A DNA stretch of 64,000 nt from Akebia trifoliata (GCA_017979445.1 CM030716.1:13429611-13493610), one strand, 5' to 3'. Shown: positions 11,983 to 23,734, counted from the first letter of the stretch. Notes: generated from the sequence alone by a model not told the origin. Translations and numbers: made by a program.

Positions 11983-14964
11983 TGTAAAATCCTGAATTTT
12001 TTATTTGTATCTAGAGGAAAAAAGAAATAGTAAAATTTTGAGAAAATCCTGAAAGTGGGACTTAGTATAAAAAATTTTGATATTTTTTCTAACCTTACCA
12101 TTGGATTCAAAATGATTGAAAAACATACTTTAGCCTATAAGCACGCTCAAATGCGAGTCCGAATAAAAAAGTTGTAAAATCCTCGATTACCGAGTCTGAC
12201 AAGACTAAAATAATAACTTTTTACAAGAGTAAAAATTTTTAAAATTCGATCACACCATTGGGTTTGTAAAGAACAATTATAGAAAATAAACTATTTATTT
12301 ATCATTTTTGGAGTATAGAAAGTCGAATTATCGTAAAAAACGAAAATAACGTCAATTTTAGGGTCCCATTAGGCCAAAAAAGTAAATTTCTGTTAGAGAT
12401 ATAATGTGTAGAATTTGACTACACCATTAGATCTAAAATAAAAAATTAGACAAAATAGAGTATTCATTCATCATTTTTGGAGTCCGGACGATCAAATTAT
12501 TGTCGAACGAAACAATAAGTAAAATACCGATGTCGTCCCATATTTATATAAATAAAAATTTTAATTAAAAACACTATTCATCATCCTTTTAACTCATTAA
12601 AAACCAACCAAAATTTTTAATGAATTTTTTTTTGTTTTTCTCTTTACTTTCGTCCTCAGATTCGCTATAAACAGGCCATCGTTGACTTCCGTCGCAGAAG
12701 AGAAAAATGTCTGCAACGTTGTTATCTACCAAACCCATCTAGTTTCCTTTCATTTTCTCTATTTTTTTGCCTCGTATCATAAAAAAATAGTTGTATATAT
12801 ATATGAGGATTTCGTAACTTCGACCTCGGATTTCATCTATTTCAGAGTCAAACCATCCTCCATAGCAAAAAAGAGAAAATACGAAGGCGTTGAGATCTTC
12901 GAAATCACTGGGTTAAATTCAAAAATTAACTGTCTTAAAGTTTGATCCAGCTCGATTTTCTTCATGATCATCTCGATTTTCACACACGTTTCAATTCTTT
13001 CCCACAAAGATAGTAAAGAACTCTCAATTTCTATTAGTAATCGTAGATTATGAAAATTGCATTTAGCATTTTATTAAAAATTTATGATGTGTTTCTAAAA
13101 ATATAAAATTCAATTGATTATTTCAAACTTACTCCAGAACTTGCATATTTGATATGTTTAATTGTATTTTATAACAAATTATACGTGGGTAGGATATTTC
13201 ACTGGGTTATTTTCGTCAGTTGGGTCTTATACACTGTTCGGACCCTGTTTTGATCTAAATTTTGTATTTTTTAATGTTATTGAAAAAAATGAATTTCATA
13301 ATTGGAAAAATGATTTAATATTTAGTGAACTCATATTGAGTTAACGAATATCAGAAAGTAGATTTTTTTTTAAAGATTGAGAATTATGAAAATTGAAAAA
13401 AGATTAAAAATGGATGAAACGGTAAAATGTCAGAATTACACCTAGGGGTGATGTCTGTATTTTACATCCAAAAAGATGGGATGTCACACCCCGTGCACGT
13501 GCCAAACTGGGCCTGTGATCAGCTGGGATAGTAGTGTGGTAGCAAAGCTATACATGGCAGGCTCCATGAGCTGACACGTGACTGCAGGTAGGAAATACGG
13601 CCAAGGAGTAATGTCTGCATTTTACATTATTGTGTTGTGTGTAGGTTGGTGAACGGATATCCAGGGATAATGATTGGTTGCATGTTTATTTAAATTCTGT
13701 TGGTGCAGAGGCTACGAGTTTTGTTATTTATTTTAGTACGTCATATCATCTAGAGTGGTGTATTATCCTGAGATGTATAGTAGGGACCACCAAGCTCATA
13801 TATGGTATGAGACGCGTATGAGAGTGGAGTCACAATTGGAATCTGGGTTATTCCTCTCTATTTTTACCAATGAACTTGTAATATAAAGGTGGTAGTATAT
13901 GAATAGATTGTATATTTGAGAATCACATGTACGCCTGATAGACATAGACGAAGATGATTAGTTAGTGATCACTAACAATCTATAGTAGTTGAACGTTTTA
14001 ACACGTCGAAAAGAGACTCATTGCTTACAGTCACGTCAAACGGCCAACTTGAGGTGGATAAATGGTAAACTAAGCGTGATAAGTGCAGCAACCGGTCATA
14101 AAATCAGGAACTAAAATTTAGTAAGAAATTGTAACATCATGTCCCAACTAGGAATGATCTATTCGTGAATCCCAACTCTCTAATTCCACTATTCCACTAT
14201 AGTGTATTATGTATCCGTTGCCTTACTTTGATATGTAAAATGAAATGCATGTTTAATATTTCCATTTGGTCAATTGGATTTATACAAAAAAAAATGTTAT
14301 AGTGAATACTGTTGATTGATGAAATGTCAGTTTTAAAATATTTAGTTGCTCATCCCTAGCTATATGTACCAGTTTATCGTAGTTTCTCCTGTAAAACTTT
14401 GTATTGTTAAAATGATTCAGTATGCTTATTCGTAAGTTAGGAGGGTTATTTGCAAAAATTATTTGTTTCCCTACTGGGTAACCATTGTTACTCACCCTTT
14501 CCTTCTTATGTTTTTAGTTTCAGAGCCTATAGTTGGTGAGGCGAGCATAGAACCAGCAAGTGGGGACCATCTGAGGGGTTAGATAGACTACCAGAGTCTA
14601 TTACTTGGTGAGTATTGGGGTTATTATCTTTAGTGGTGTGTCAGTTAGATCTGGAGTATTATAGATTTTGTATTAAGGGTTAGAATTTTTATTATAGTGA
14701 GAATTTTCAGAGTAATCATGTATATTATTTATAATTTCGCACTCTAATCTATCGTACATGGCTAGACGTATATAGATCTTCCACTGTTATTATGTTCTTG
14801 TATTCATATACATGATATTGTCAATTTTGTTTATCAGGTGAAACAGGTTGAACACCTTGGCATGCTAACATAAACAAAGGAGACCATGCCGAAATTTTGA
14901 GGCACCACCTAATGCCTTGAGATTTGACATAGGGCTTTGTGTTAGCGTTTGGCAGGGTACTACA
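11983..14964. mobile_element. Solo LTR, 2982 bp, with empty site in copy 2
   Basis: Starts TGTAAAATCC and ends GGTACTACA (TG...CA). It is flanked by AGAAG (11978-11982) and AGAAA (14965-14969), a 5-bp target duplication with one mismatch. The paralogous position in copy 2 (27471-27475) has AGAAG once and no insertion, and flanking homology resumes on both sides. No gag, pol or primer site lies inside, so this is a single long terminal repeat left by recombination. The large size and the AAAATCCTGAATTTT-like start suggest the Tat/Retand/Ogre side of Ty3/gypsy. The lineage is inference, and orientation is not assigned. Confidence 0.8.
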
Positions 14965-16300
14965 AGAAAGGTACATACATGATTTGATTGTATGATGTAT
15001 TTTGTTATCAAAAGATTATTTTAATAATTTTATTGAATAGATCTCGAAAAAAATATTGATAATGGACAATTAGTTTGTCCAAATCGAAGTTAAAAGGAAT
15101 AAGTTATGACCTTTCAAAGTTTATTCAAAAATTAGATTTTAATGGGTTGGTTCACGCTTTAACTAACTAAACTGATTTCGGTAGAACCGAACCGGGTTTG
15201 ACCCAAATGGTTTAGATATATGGGTCAAATTTTGACCAAATGGGTCGGGTCATTTGGTTACGACTTGACCTAAATGGGTTAAATTAATTGGATCGGATTT
15301 GGTTGGTGTAGTTGGGTTGAGTCAAACGGGTTGGGTTGGTTTGAGTCAACAAGGTTGACTCAGTTGTTAACACATGTTCACAGAGCATATAAGACACAAG
15401 ACTTGAGTCAAGTGTTATTGACCATAGTGAATAGGCTTAAAAAATTCCTATGAATTGAAACGAGCTTGGCCCAAACGAACTTAAAAACCCTAATAGACTT
15501 CTTCAAAAAGATTGTAACAACTCCAAAAACCCTAGCCACCGCCACCCATGTTACAACCCCATTTGGCGAACTGACAAGTTTGATCAACGACATCGGACGA
15601 TACTTCCAACGATCAAAAAATGTCTGACAAACTCCTATCTAATGTCCGATGACAATAAATAGTCAAAAACTAAAATCCAATAAACCCCTTTTTAAAGATT
15701 ATATATATTCTTTATTGTTCTTCAAAATATAAATAAAAAAAACATGGATCTATGATTTTAAAGAAAGGCCTTTTAGAGATCGAAAAACTTGATGAAAAAC
15801 ATGATATAAAAAAAAAACCTTGAATCTAGTTTAACTTAGATTTAATTGATGTTTTGAATAAGACCAAATCCATCCATGGCGTTGACATCAATTGTTGTAA
15901 AGATCATCTAAATAAGGATGGATCTAGGATTTGATATTGAACAAAACTACAAATAAATATAAAATACATAGAGTCGTTTTTTCAATAATCCGAAAACAAT
16001 GCTTCAATCTCAATCTGTGAAAAATAGACGTACTACCCCAACTCTACCAATACCTTGATGATGGAAGCCTTTATCTCAAAAATAAAATTATATGTAAAGG
16101 GGTGGGAAGGGGAAGGGGGGGGGGGGGACGACCACTTATTTATAAAGAGGGACAATGGATTTTTTACCCATCGTAGAATTCTAGTATTTGGTGGATACCA
16201 CTTAAATTTGATAGGATATTCATTACTCTATCATATTTGATGTTGAGAGTCAATGTCAGACCACATGCATGATTTTCAATTATACTCTCATGTTTTGAAC
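14965..16300. repeat. LTR-like block of copy 1 with clustered TTGAC motifs
   Basis: Colinear with 27476-28800. The part 15190-15370 holds about seven TTGACC/TTGACT cores on both strands. The part 15895-16240 matches 6785-7110. It contains a G-run near 16115-16130. Probably retroelement LTR sequence belonging with the copia remnant; no coding potential. Confidence 0.55.
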
Positions 16301-16924
16301 AATTACAATCCAGTATTTATAAAATTGTATATGTGAAAAAGTCATAGACTTATTTTAGTTAGAAAATAACAAGTATATTTAATAATTATCCAATAATATG
16401 ATTATAATTTTCTTCTGACCTTTGTTTTGTACAATTGAATAATACGTTGGAATCTTTGTGTTTGTAGTCAAGAACTTGGAGGATTCGATTATTATTTATT
16501 CTATTATATTCTCATATAATCTGAAACAAAACAGTTATGTGCTTCAATCTCAACTACATTATTCATGATTTTAGATTGTAGAGAGTTTAAGATTTTTGTT
16601 AGTCAGGTTTTAAATCCATCACCCACACTAAATAAAAAAAAGCCATGAGAAGGAACATATGTCAGAGTACCAAAATATAATGCAGTGTAATAAGGTGTAA
16701 TGTGATCAACCAAATCATGTTCACCTATGCGCTGGGATCAAATTAAGATTGTGATAGATTTTGATTAATTTTGCTTAGATAGAATTTGTTTCTGTTTAAG
16801 ATTATTTTCTATTGAGTCAATTTTGATTTTCTCATGACCGGCATGTGACAAGATTTTAAATCTTGAGCAGTGTTAACGACAACCATTTCCACCAATCAGA
16901 ATAATAAACCAGTTTCAACCATGG

Positions 16925-17062
16925 TTTAAAGTTTCGTACTAATTTTTTTTAGATCGGTAAGCATCTTTTTAATGAGTTCAGTAACTCGGTGCTGACGAGA
17001 TTTGAACCCAAGTTACCCAAAGACTTTACCAACTAAGATAGCTGGCACCTGCAAAATTTCAC
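16925..17062 (-). repeat. tRNA-derived SINE (copy 1)
   Basis: On the minus strand an A-box-like TATCTTAGTTGGTAAAG is followed by a B-box-like GGGTTCAAATCTCG at tRNA-like spacing. It cannot fold as a complete tRNA. A diverged paralog is at 29455-29550. Confidence 0.55.
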
Positions 17063-17299
17063 ACTATTGCGATATGTTTCGGTTGAGACATTTTGGTTTC
17101 GATTGAAACCAAAATGAAAAATTGACCCAAAAAATTGAATGTTAAAGTTGAGATGGTTTTAGAATTTTCTCCTTACCAAAACATTTCCTTGAGATGAGAT
17201 TTTAAACCTTTATCTCTATAGCCGAAACCAAAATGAAACATTGACCCAAAAAAAGTTCAAAATCATTTGATAAAGCTAATTGTTGCTCAAGTTGGTCTC

Positions 17300-17660
17300 T
17301 TAAATAGGATCACTAATATAACTACAACAACAAAACAATAGTCCAAAGGTTTGGAGTCAACTAAACAAATCATGTTCTTCCATTCTACTTTGTACCCATT
17401 CGTCTAATGTTAGTGTGAATAAATTCATATATGATTTCACTATCTCCATCCATGTTATTTTAGTTCTTCATCTCACTCTTTTAGGATCTTCAACTTGAAT
17501 ATTTTTTTCTAATTAAATTTGCACTCAACTTTCCTTGGCCGTTCCCAAACCATCTCTATGAGATTTAAATCTTTTTCACATAAACTTTAGATCTATAAAA
17601 CATCCAGGATCAATGAAATCACATATATCTCAAGAAATTCTAATCAAGCTTCTAATTTGT
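17300..17660 (-). repeat. LINE/SINE-type tail repeat (copy 1)
   Basis: Contains AACTACAACAACAAAACAA and AAAGGTTTGGAGTCAACTAA, resembling the 3' end of plant RTE-type LINEs and their SINEs (AAAACCTTA...TTTGGGGTCGGCTA type). Colinear copy at 33830-34180. Confidence 0.45.
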
Positions 17661-18313
17661 TAAGTTAGATGCACCTACCTTGTGCCATTGAAATCGATCA
17701 ACTGATTTGTTGGAGGTGTGCCTTTTGTTGATCATGTGCTAATGCCCCAAAACTTGTGAACCAATTGATCCATGTGCCTTTAATTCCAAACTTACTTTTG
17801 ATTCCCTTTTTATATTGGTTTGGCCTTAGGGTTCTTATGATTGATGAAGATCACACTTCAATTCAAAACCCATTCGATCTCAATCTTGGTCGATTGACTC
17901 TCTTATTGTTATTATTTTACTTTATGGGGTGTCGTCCCACTCATATAGATGAGAATTGAGGGCTTAGAGTTCTTTCTAAACTCGAATGAAGTGTTTCTAT
18001 TTTCCAATTAACATTGAGATATCCCTTCTAATATTGATGTCTCTTTGATAATAAAATCCTTATCAAACGCAAAAACTATATAAGTCAATGGGCCACAAAA
18101 AATTCAGTCTTACAATCTCAGCTAACGTTTTCCTTGTTTATTACTATTATAATTAGAAATTTTTTTTCTCTCTCGAGTGCATTATTATTATTATTATTTT
18201 TTTTTTAATCTCTTCTAATCTTTCCTCTCATTCGTCTCAAAATACTCATCAATGCTTCTCCAATTTATTGTCCAATATTCAACTTTATAAGTGAGTCTTA
18301 CTATCGAAAGTGA

Positions 18314-18950
18314 TTTTCCATGGAATTTGAAATCCATGGAAAAATAGTGGTGGAAAATAGGCAGGGTTGGAAAATCAAATTCCATTGTTTGATTTTACTT
18401 GGATTAAATCATAGAAAAAATATGAGAAAAAAGAAAGAAGAGAAGATGAGGAGGAAGAGAGAGGGGGGAGGATATGGCGGCGGCGACGATGACAACGACG
18501 GAGAAAGTGGTGGTGGTGGCGACGGCGGCGACGGAAGTAAGTGAGGAAGAAGATGATGAGGAAAACGTAGTGGTGGTGGTAGCGGAGGAGGTAAGGGATA
18601 GAGAATAAGGAGAAGAAGAGAGAGAAGGTGGTCGGAGATGGTGATGATACAGATGGAGACGGCGATGGCGATGGTGATGAAGATGAGGTTAGTGTAATGG
18701 TGGTGGTAGTGATAAGAAAGAAGAAGATATGAGTGGAGAAAAATTGAGGATGAAAAATATGGGTGGATTTCACTTTCCCACCCATACCCACCCATATGCG
18801 TGGGAAAGTGAAATCCATGTTTTTGTGGACTTTTTAATTAAGGTGAAAAATGAATTTTCATTTCATGTGCAATCAAACACTTGAAAAATGTCATTTTCAA
18901 TGAAAATTAATTTTCCACTCTATTTTCCATGTGCAATCAAACATACCCTT
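18314..18950. mobile_element. Purine-rich non-autonomous element, absent from copy 2
   Basis: The ends carry partly inverted sequence around TTTTCCATGGAAT at the left and TTTTCCATGTGCAATCAAAC at the right. The core is a long GA/GGT-rich strand with GAT and GGT triplet runs. In copy 2 the same position (about 34850) has only about 22 unrelated bases. A relative lies at 62985-63375. Long overlapping ORFs here (Ser/Pro- and His/Arg-rich) come from the skewed composition and are not genes. Confidence 0.6.
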
Positions 18951-19305
18951 ACTTTAATTAGTATTCCTCAGCCACATACTACTTCAGAAACACAAATGTA
19001 TTTTAACCATCCAACTCTATTCAATGAGCAACATCTTCTTCAATCCTTCAATCCATAATAATATAAACCATAGGTCTAATTGTAGTCTTTTTTATTTAAA
19101 AACAAAAAAAAACTAATTTTTATTATTATGTACAGGTTTTAATCCACAACTCTGTTATTGTAAAGTAAGACTCTTTCATGCTTACATATGGTTTGCTCCA
19201 TCAAAAGGGAATGAAAACCTATATAACCTTAGGATACTTGTTTTGTCTTTGACATTTGGATTTCATGTTTATAATGTTGGGATTCATGTTTCTTTAAGGC
19301 TTTTT

Positions 19306-19668
19306 TAGAGTTTTTATTGCCACACCAACTTTGTTAACACCACCCCAAGATGTGTGCAAATCATGGTTTTATAATTCAGTTACGCGTCCATCTCGTCCAT
19401 GCTAGATACGAAGTCATCTCGGACGAGTTTTCTGATACATTTGAGACGTCTTGTCTAAAAATTTCAAAAATGAACACGAGGTATTAAATCTCATTCAAAA
19501 ACCTAACTTGCGCATCCATCTCATTCATGCCCAAACCGAGACGACTCGAACAATACATCTCAGTCTTGGACAAGTTTTGCAACCATGGAACAAATTCTTT
19601 TGTGATTTACATGAGCTGGGGGTGGCATTAGCAAAAGTTGGTGTGGCAATAGAATCACTCTCTCTAAC
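19306..19668. mobile_element. MITE with about 45-bp terminal inverted repeats (copy 1)
   Basis: Left end ATTGCCACACCAACTTTGTT; the right end is its complement, AAAGTTGGTGTGGCAATAGA. Paralog at 35228-35595. The interior includes the CGTCC/GACGAG-rich repeat also seen in GAR synthetase intron 2 (44530-44715). Confidence 0.7.
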
Positions 19669-19703
19669 ATGTGAGAGTACATAAATTACATAAAGAGTCA
19701 TGC

Positions 19704-19936
19704 TGGAGTGACCTAAAGAATTATTATAAAACTTTTACTTTTTGCACTAGAAGATAATGAAAAATGTTGGAAAGACACAAACGGAAACACAAAGGTGACA
19801 AAAATGATGTGGTGGCATGCACATAACCGTAGATGCTTTTTACTCATATCTTGCAGAAAAGCATTTACAGTAACATGTGCACCACCACAAGTTTTTGCCA
19901 CCTTTGTGTCTCCATTTGTGTCACCCCAGCACGACT
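19704..19936. mobile_element. Fold-back MITE (copy 1)
   Basis: Inverted arms: ACACAAAGGTGACAAAAATG on the left pairs with TTTTTGCCACCTTTGTGTCT on the right. Paralog at 35615-35865. Confidence 0.65.
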
Positions 19937-20429
19937 AAAAGATAATATATAAATTGCATTTCACAAATGGACTTTTAATAATTGCAATAAAAAAAAAACA
20001 CCATATGTTTCTAGATTACTAAAATCCCATTGGACTTTTGGATATTAGCATTCCCACCCACCCACACAAAAATAAAGAGCAAAAAAAAAAAAAAAAAACA
20101 CTAAAACTTTCCTTACTAACATTATAGGATTTTAAGTCTTACTAAGAGTCAATTTGCTCAAATGGATTACCACCTTGGCAATCCACCACCACAGCACTCT
20201 AGATTTCATGGAAAAACGTATATCTAAAAAAAAAAATTCACATAACATCCAAATTTAAAATTAAAATTCAATGATAAAAAATATTTTTTTTTTCAAAATT
20301 CATAGAATTTTGTCCTCTACAACCTTGAAGTTGAGCCCAAGGATCCTTAGTGAGTATGAAATCCTTATTAAATAAGACTAGTTGTTCACAGAAAAAATAA
20401 TATATACATATATATATATCCTCACCAAA

Positions 20430-20690
20430 AATAATAAGACTCACCAAAAATCAGCCTATTCCAAAACATCTAACCCCATCCAAAGTGATTTACAAAAATT
20501 GGACGGTCCACGATTCTTCAACTTGTAAACTAAGGTTAGAAGTTTCAAAATGAGCTGATTTTTTATGAGGATGATCTCTTCACAAAAATTCAGCCTATTC
20601 CAAAACTTCTAACCCCATCAAAAGTGATTTACAAAAAATGTTTGGTACAAAACTTGGCAAACTTTAGGGCTACCGAACCGCTCCCAGATA
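20430..20690. mobile_element. Truncated palindromic MITE in (TA)n surroundings
   Basis: Contains the family core CACCAAAAATCAGCCTATTC and GGACGGTCCACGATT but lacks one end. Lies between (TA)n runs at 20400-20420 and 20691-20710. Confidence 0.65.
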
Positions 20691-20710
20691 TATATATATA
20701 TATATATATA

Positions 20711-21089
20711 GGGAAATGTTCAGCAACAAACATTTTGACAAACATTTTGGCAAAACATTTTTCAAAATATGGGTTAGAGGTTTTGGAATGGGCTGATTTT
20801 TGGTGAGGATGATCTCTACGGTGAGGAAATCATCATCACCAAAAATCAGCCCATTCCAAAACCTCTTACCCATCAAAAATGGCTTACAAAAAATGGACGG
20901 TCCACGATTTCCCAACTTGTAAACATGGGGTTAGAAGTTTTGGAATGGGCTGATTTTTGATGAGGATGATCTCCTCACCATAGAGATCATGCTCATCAAA
21001 AATCAGCCCATTCCAAAACCTCTAACCCATGTTTTGAAAAATGTTTTGCCAAAATGTTTTGCCAAAATGTTTGTTGCTGAAAGGGACCC
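20711..21089. mobile_element. Palindromic (TA)n-inserted MITE 1
   Basis: Ends GGGAAATGTTCAGCAAC and GTTGCTGAAAGGGACCC are inverted repeats. The interior has two back-to-back hairpins built on TGGGCTGATTTTTGGTGAGG and its complement. (TA)n flanks both sides. Confidence 0.85.
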
Positions 21090-21101
21090 ATATATATATA
21101 T

Positions 21102-21134
<33 letters not shown>

Positions 21135-21135
<1 letters not shown>

Positions 21136-21517
21136 GGGTCCCGTTCCCCACCCTTAGTTTTACCACACACTTTAACAAACGCGTTTTGTCTTACATGGGT
21201 TAGAAGTTTCGGAATGAGCTGATTTTTGGTGAGGATGATCTCTATGGTGAGGAGATCATCCTCACCAAAAATCAGCTCATTCCAAAACTTCTAACCCCAT
21301 CAAAATTGATTTACAAAAAATGGACGGTCCATGATTTTTCAACATGTAAACATGGGGCTAAACATTTCGGAATGGGCTGATTTTTGGAGAGGATGATCTT
21401 CTAATCATAGAGATCATCCTCACCAAAAATCAGCTCATTCCAAAACTTCTAACCCATGTAGGACAAAACGCGTTTGTTAAAGTGTGTGGTAAAACTAAGG
21501 GTGGCGAACGGGACCCT
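21135..21517. mobile_element. Palindromic (TA)n-inserted MITE 2
   Basis: Ends AGGGTCCCGTTCCCCACCC and GGGTGGCGAACGGGACCCT are inverted. Same hairpin core as MITE 1. Flanked by (TA)n. Confidence 0.85.
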
Positions 21518-21531
21518 ATATATATATATAT

Positions 21532-21908
21532 AGGGTTAGGATATATACATAAAGCTACACATAAAGCTACAACGTGTTTTGTCTTATATGGGCAAAAATG
21601 TTTGGAATAAGTTGATTTTTTGTGAGGATGATCTCTATGGTGAGGAGATCATCTTTGCCAAAAATCAACCCATTATGAAACTTCTAGCCCATGTTTACAA
21701 GTTGAAAAATTTTAGACCGTCCAATTTTTGTAAATTATTTTTGATGGGGTTAGAAGTTTTGGAATGGGATGATTTTTTGCAAGGATGATCCTCTCACCAT
21801 AGAGACCATCGTCACAAAAAATCAGCCCATTTCGAACCCTTTTAACCATATAAGACAAAAACGTTGTAGTTTTATGAGTAGTTTTATGTGTCTACGGAAC
21901 CTGACCCT
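21532..21908. mobile_element. Palindromic MITE 3 (GGGCAAAAATG subfamily)
   Basis: Same four-part hairpin core with inner arm ATGGGCAAAAATGTTTGGAA, shared with the elements at 22618 and 47589. The outer ends are degraded. It abuts MITE 4 without an intact (TA)n. Confidence 0.7.
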
Positions 21909-22236
21909 GTTCGGCACCCAACCATTTACCCAACATGTTTTGTCCAACATGGGTTAGAAGTTTTGGAATAGGCTGATTTTTTGTGAGGATGATCTCTATA
22001 GTGAGTAGATCATCCTCACCAAAAATCGCCCCATTCCAAAACTTCTAACCCCATCACAAATGGTTTACGAAAAATGGACAGTTCATGATTTTTCAACTTG
22101 TAAACATGGGGTTAGAAGTTTTGGAATGGACTGATTTTTGGTGAGGATGATCTTCTAACTGTAGAGATCATCTTCACCAAAAATCAGCCTATTCCAAAAC
22201 TTCTAATGCATGTAGGATAAAACATGTTGGGCAAAT
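21909..22236. mobile_element. Palindromic MITE 4
   Basis: Left end GTTCGGCACCCAACCATTTA; inner arms CCCAACATGTTTTGTCC and AAAACATGTTGGGC are inverted. Its extreme right end is missing. Confidence 0.75.
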
Positions 22237-22242
22237 ATATAT

Positions 22243-22602
22243 GGGAAATGTTCGGCACCCTACGCTTTACCCTACACTTTACCCTACGTGTTTTGTCCTA
22301 CATAGGTTAGAAGTTTTGGAATGGGCTGATTTTTGGTGAGGATGATCTCTACAGCTCCTCACCAAAAATCAACCAATTCTAAAATTTCAAGCCCCATGTT
22401 TACAAGTTGAAAAATCGTGGACCATCCATTTTTTGTGAACCATTTTTTATGGGATTAGAAGTTTTGGAATGAGCTGATTTTTGGTAGGATGATCTTTATG
22501 GTGAAGAGATCATCCTCACCAAAAAGCAGCCTATTCCAAAAGTTCTAACACATGTAGGACAAAACACGTAAGGTGCCGAACGGGACCCTATGTTCGGCAC
22601 CC
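22243..22602. mobile_element. Palindromic MITE 5
   Basis: Left end GGGAAATGTTCGGCACCCTA; the right end GGTGCCGAACGGGACCCTA is followed by a short partial repeat. One central hairpin arm is shortened near 22355. Confidence 0.75.
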
Positions 22603-22617
22603 TATATATATATATAT

Positions 22618-22998
22618 AGGTCGGGTTCCGTAGACTCACATTACGACTCACATTGCGACACACCGTTTTGTCTTATATGGGCAAAAATGTTTGGAATGGG
22701 CTGATTTTTTGTGAGGATGATCTCTAGGGTAAGGAGATTATCCTTGCCAAAAATCAGCTCATTATGAAACTTCTAGCCCCATGTTTACAAGTTGAAAAAT
22801 TTTAGACCGTCCAATTTTTGTAAATCAATTTTGATGGGGTTAAAAGTTATGGAATTGGATGATTTTTTTTCCAGGATGATCCCCTCATCACAGAGATCAT
22901 CCTCACAAAAAATCAGCCCATTCCAAACATTTTTGCCCACATAAGACAAACGGTGTGTCGCAATGTGAGTCGTAATAGGGGTCGTAATAACTCTATCC
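22618..22998. mobile_element. Palindromic MITE 6 (GGGCAAAAATG subfamily)
   Basis: Inverted arms CACATTGCGACACACCGTTT and AAACGGTGTGTCGCAATGTG. (TA)n on both sides. Closely related to 47589-47968. Confidence 0.85.
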
Positions 22999-23059
<61 letters not shown>

Positions 23060-23078
23060 TGTGTGTGTGTGTGTGTGT
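22999..23078. repeat. Compound microsatellite (TA)n(GA)n(GT)n
   Basis: Runs of TA, then about 22 GA units, then about 10 GT units, directly after MITE 6. The paralogous site 36613-36660 has (TA)n(GA)n without the GT run. Confidence 0.95.
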
Positions 23079-23225
23079 GGCGAGCAACTCACACACTTGG
23101 GATTACAAAACGCTGCAAAAACGTGCATTCATCATTTTTATAACCTACAAACTTGTGAGTTCGTCACTTTTTGTATCTACGAATTCGTAGATATACAAAC
23201 AAATTCATTGATTATAAAAGTGATG

Positions 23226-23385
23226 AATTAACTCAAAATACATGTTTTGGGAATTAAAATAGCACCCGTTTTGGGAAAATCCCTATTATAAAAGTATGAA
23301 CAGTGTACAACTGGAATTTGGACATGAGTTGCATACATTTTGGGAAAAATCCCCATTATAAAGGTATGACTCAAAATATTATCTC
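23226..23385. repeat. Short direct duplication (GGGAAAAWCCCYATTATAAA unit)
   Basis: Units with GTTTTGGGAAAATCCC and TATTATAAAAGTATGA recur at about 23270 and 23340. The paralog at 36780-36975 has the same pair. Confidence 0.55.
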
Positions 23386-23469
23386 AACATTATAATGCTA
23401 AAACAATTGTTTACAATTATGATTAGGCTCACATAAAATCTTATACCCATAAAATAGAAATCTAGCTAA

Positions 23470-23582
23470 GAGAGAACTTCTATTGGCACCCCAACTTTTA
23501 CTTATTCTCAACCATTTCCATGTTTTCTTTATTTTTAATGTGGTGTAATAAGTAATAGTCAGAGCGCCAATAGAAGCTCACA
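23470..23582. mobile_element. Small MITE (TTCTATTGGCACCCCAACTT family), copy 1 first member
   Basis: Left end ACTTCTATTGGCACCCCAAC; right end GCGCCAATAGAAGCTC is inverted. Paralog at 37083-37203. Confidence 0.65.
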
Positions 23583-23734
23583 AAATATAAGGGTTTTGAT
23601 ATCATTGTCCATTAGTATAAAAATGCGAACAACTTGTTTTCAAAATTTTCACTGAACAATAAAAACAAAACGTTAGGACTTTTTATTTTTCACTAAGATA
23701 AAATAGATCTTTAAAGGTATTAGGAAAAAAATAA

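Noticed and set aside
18375..18818. Two overlapping minus-strand ORFs (147 and 128 codons) and a plus-strand ORF in the same place
   Set aside because: They are products of a purine/pyrimidine-skewed low-complexity core (runs of Ser, Pro, His, Arg) inside a mobile element that the paralogous copy lacks.
20400..22998. CRISPR-like or regulatory repeat array
   Set aside because: Repeats are inverted, 330-380 bp elements with (TA)n flanks in a plant genome; there are no short direct repeats with unique spacers.
22913..23128. 71-codon minus-strand ORF with Thr-His and Ser-Leu runs
   Set aside because: It reads through the (GT)n and (GA)n microsatellites and a MITE end. The same reason removes 36526-36762, 31184-31510 and 48216-48485.
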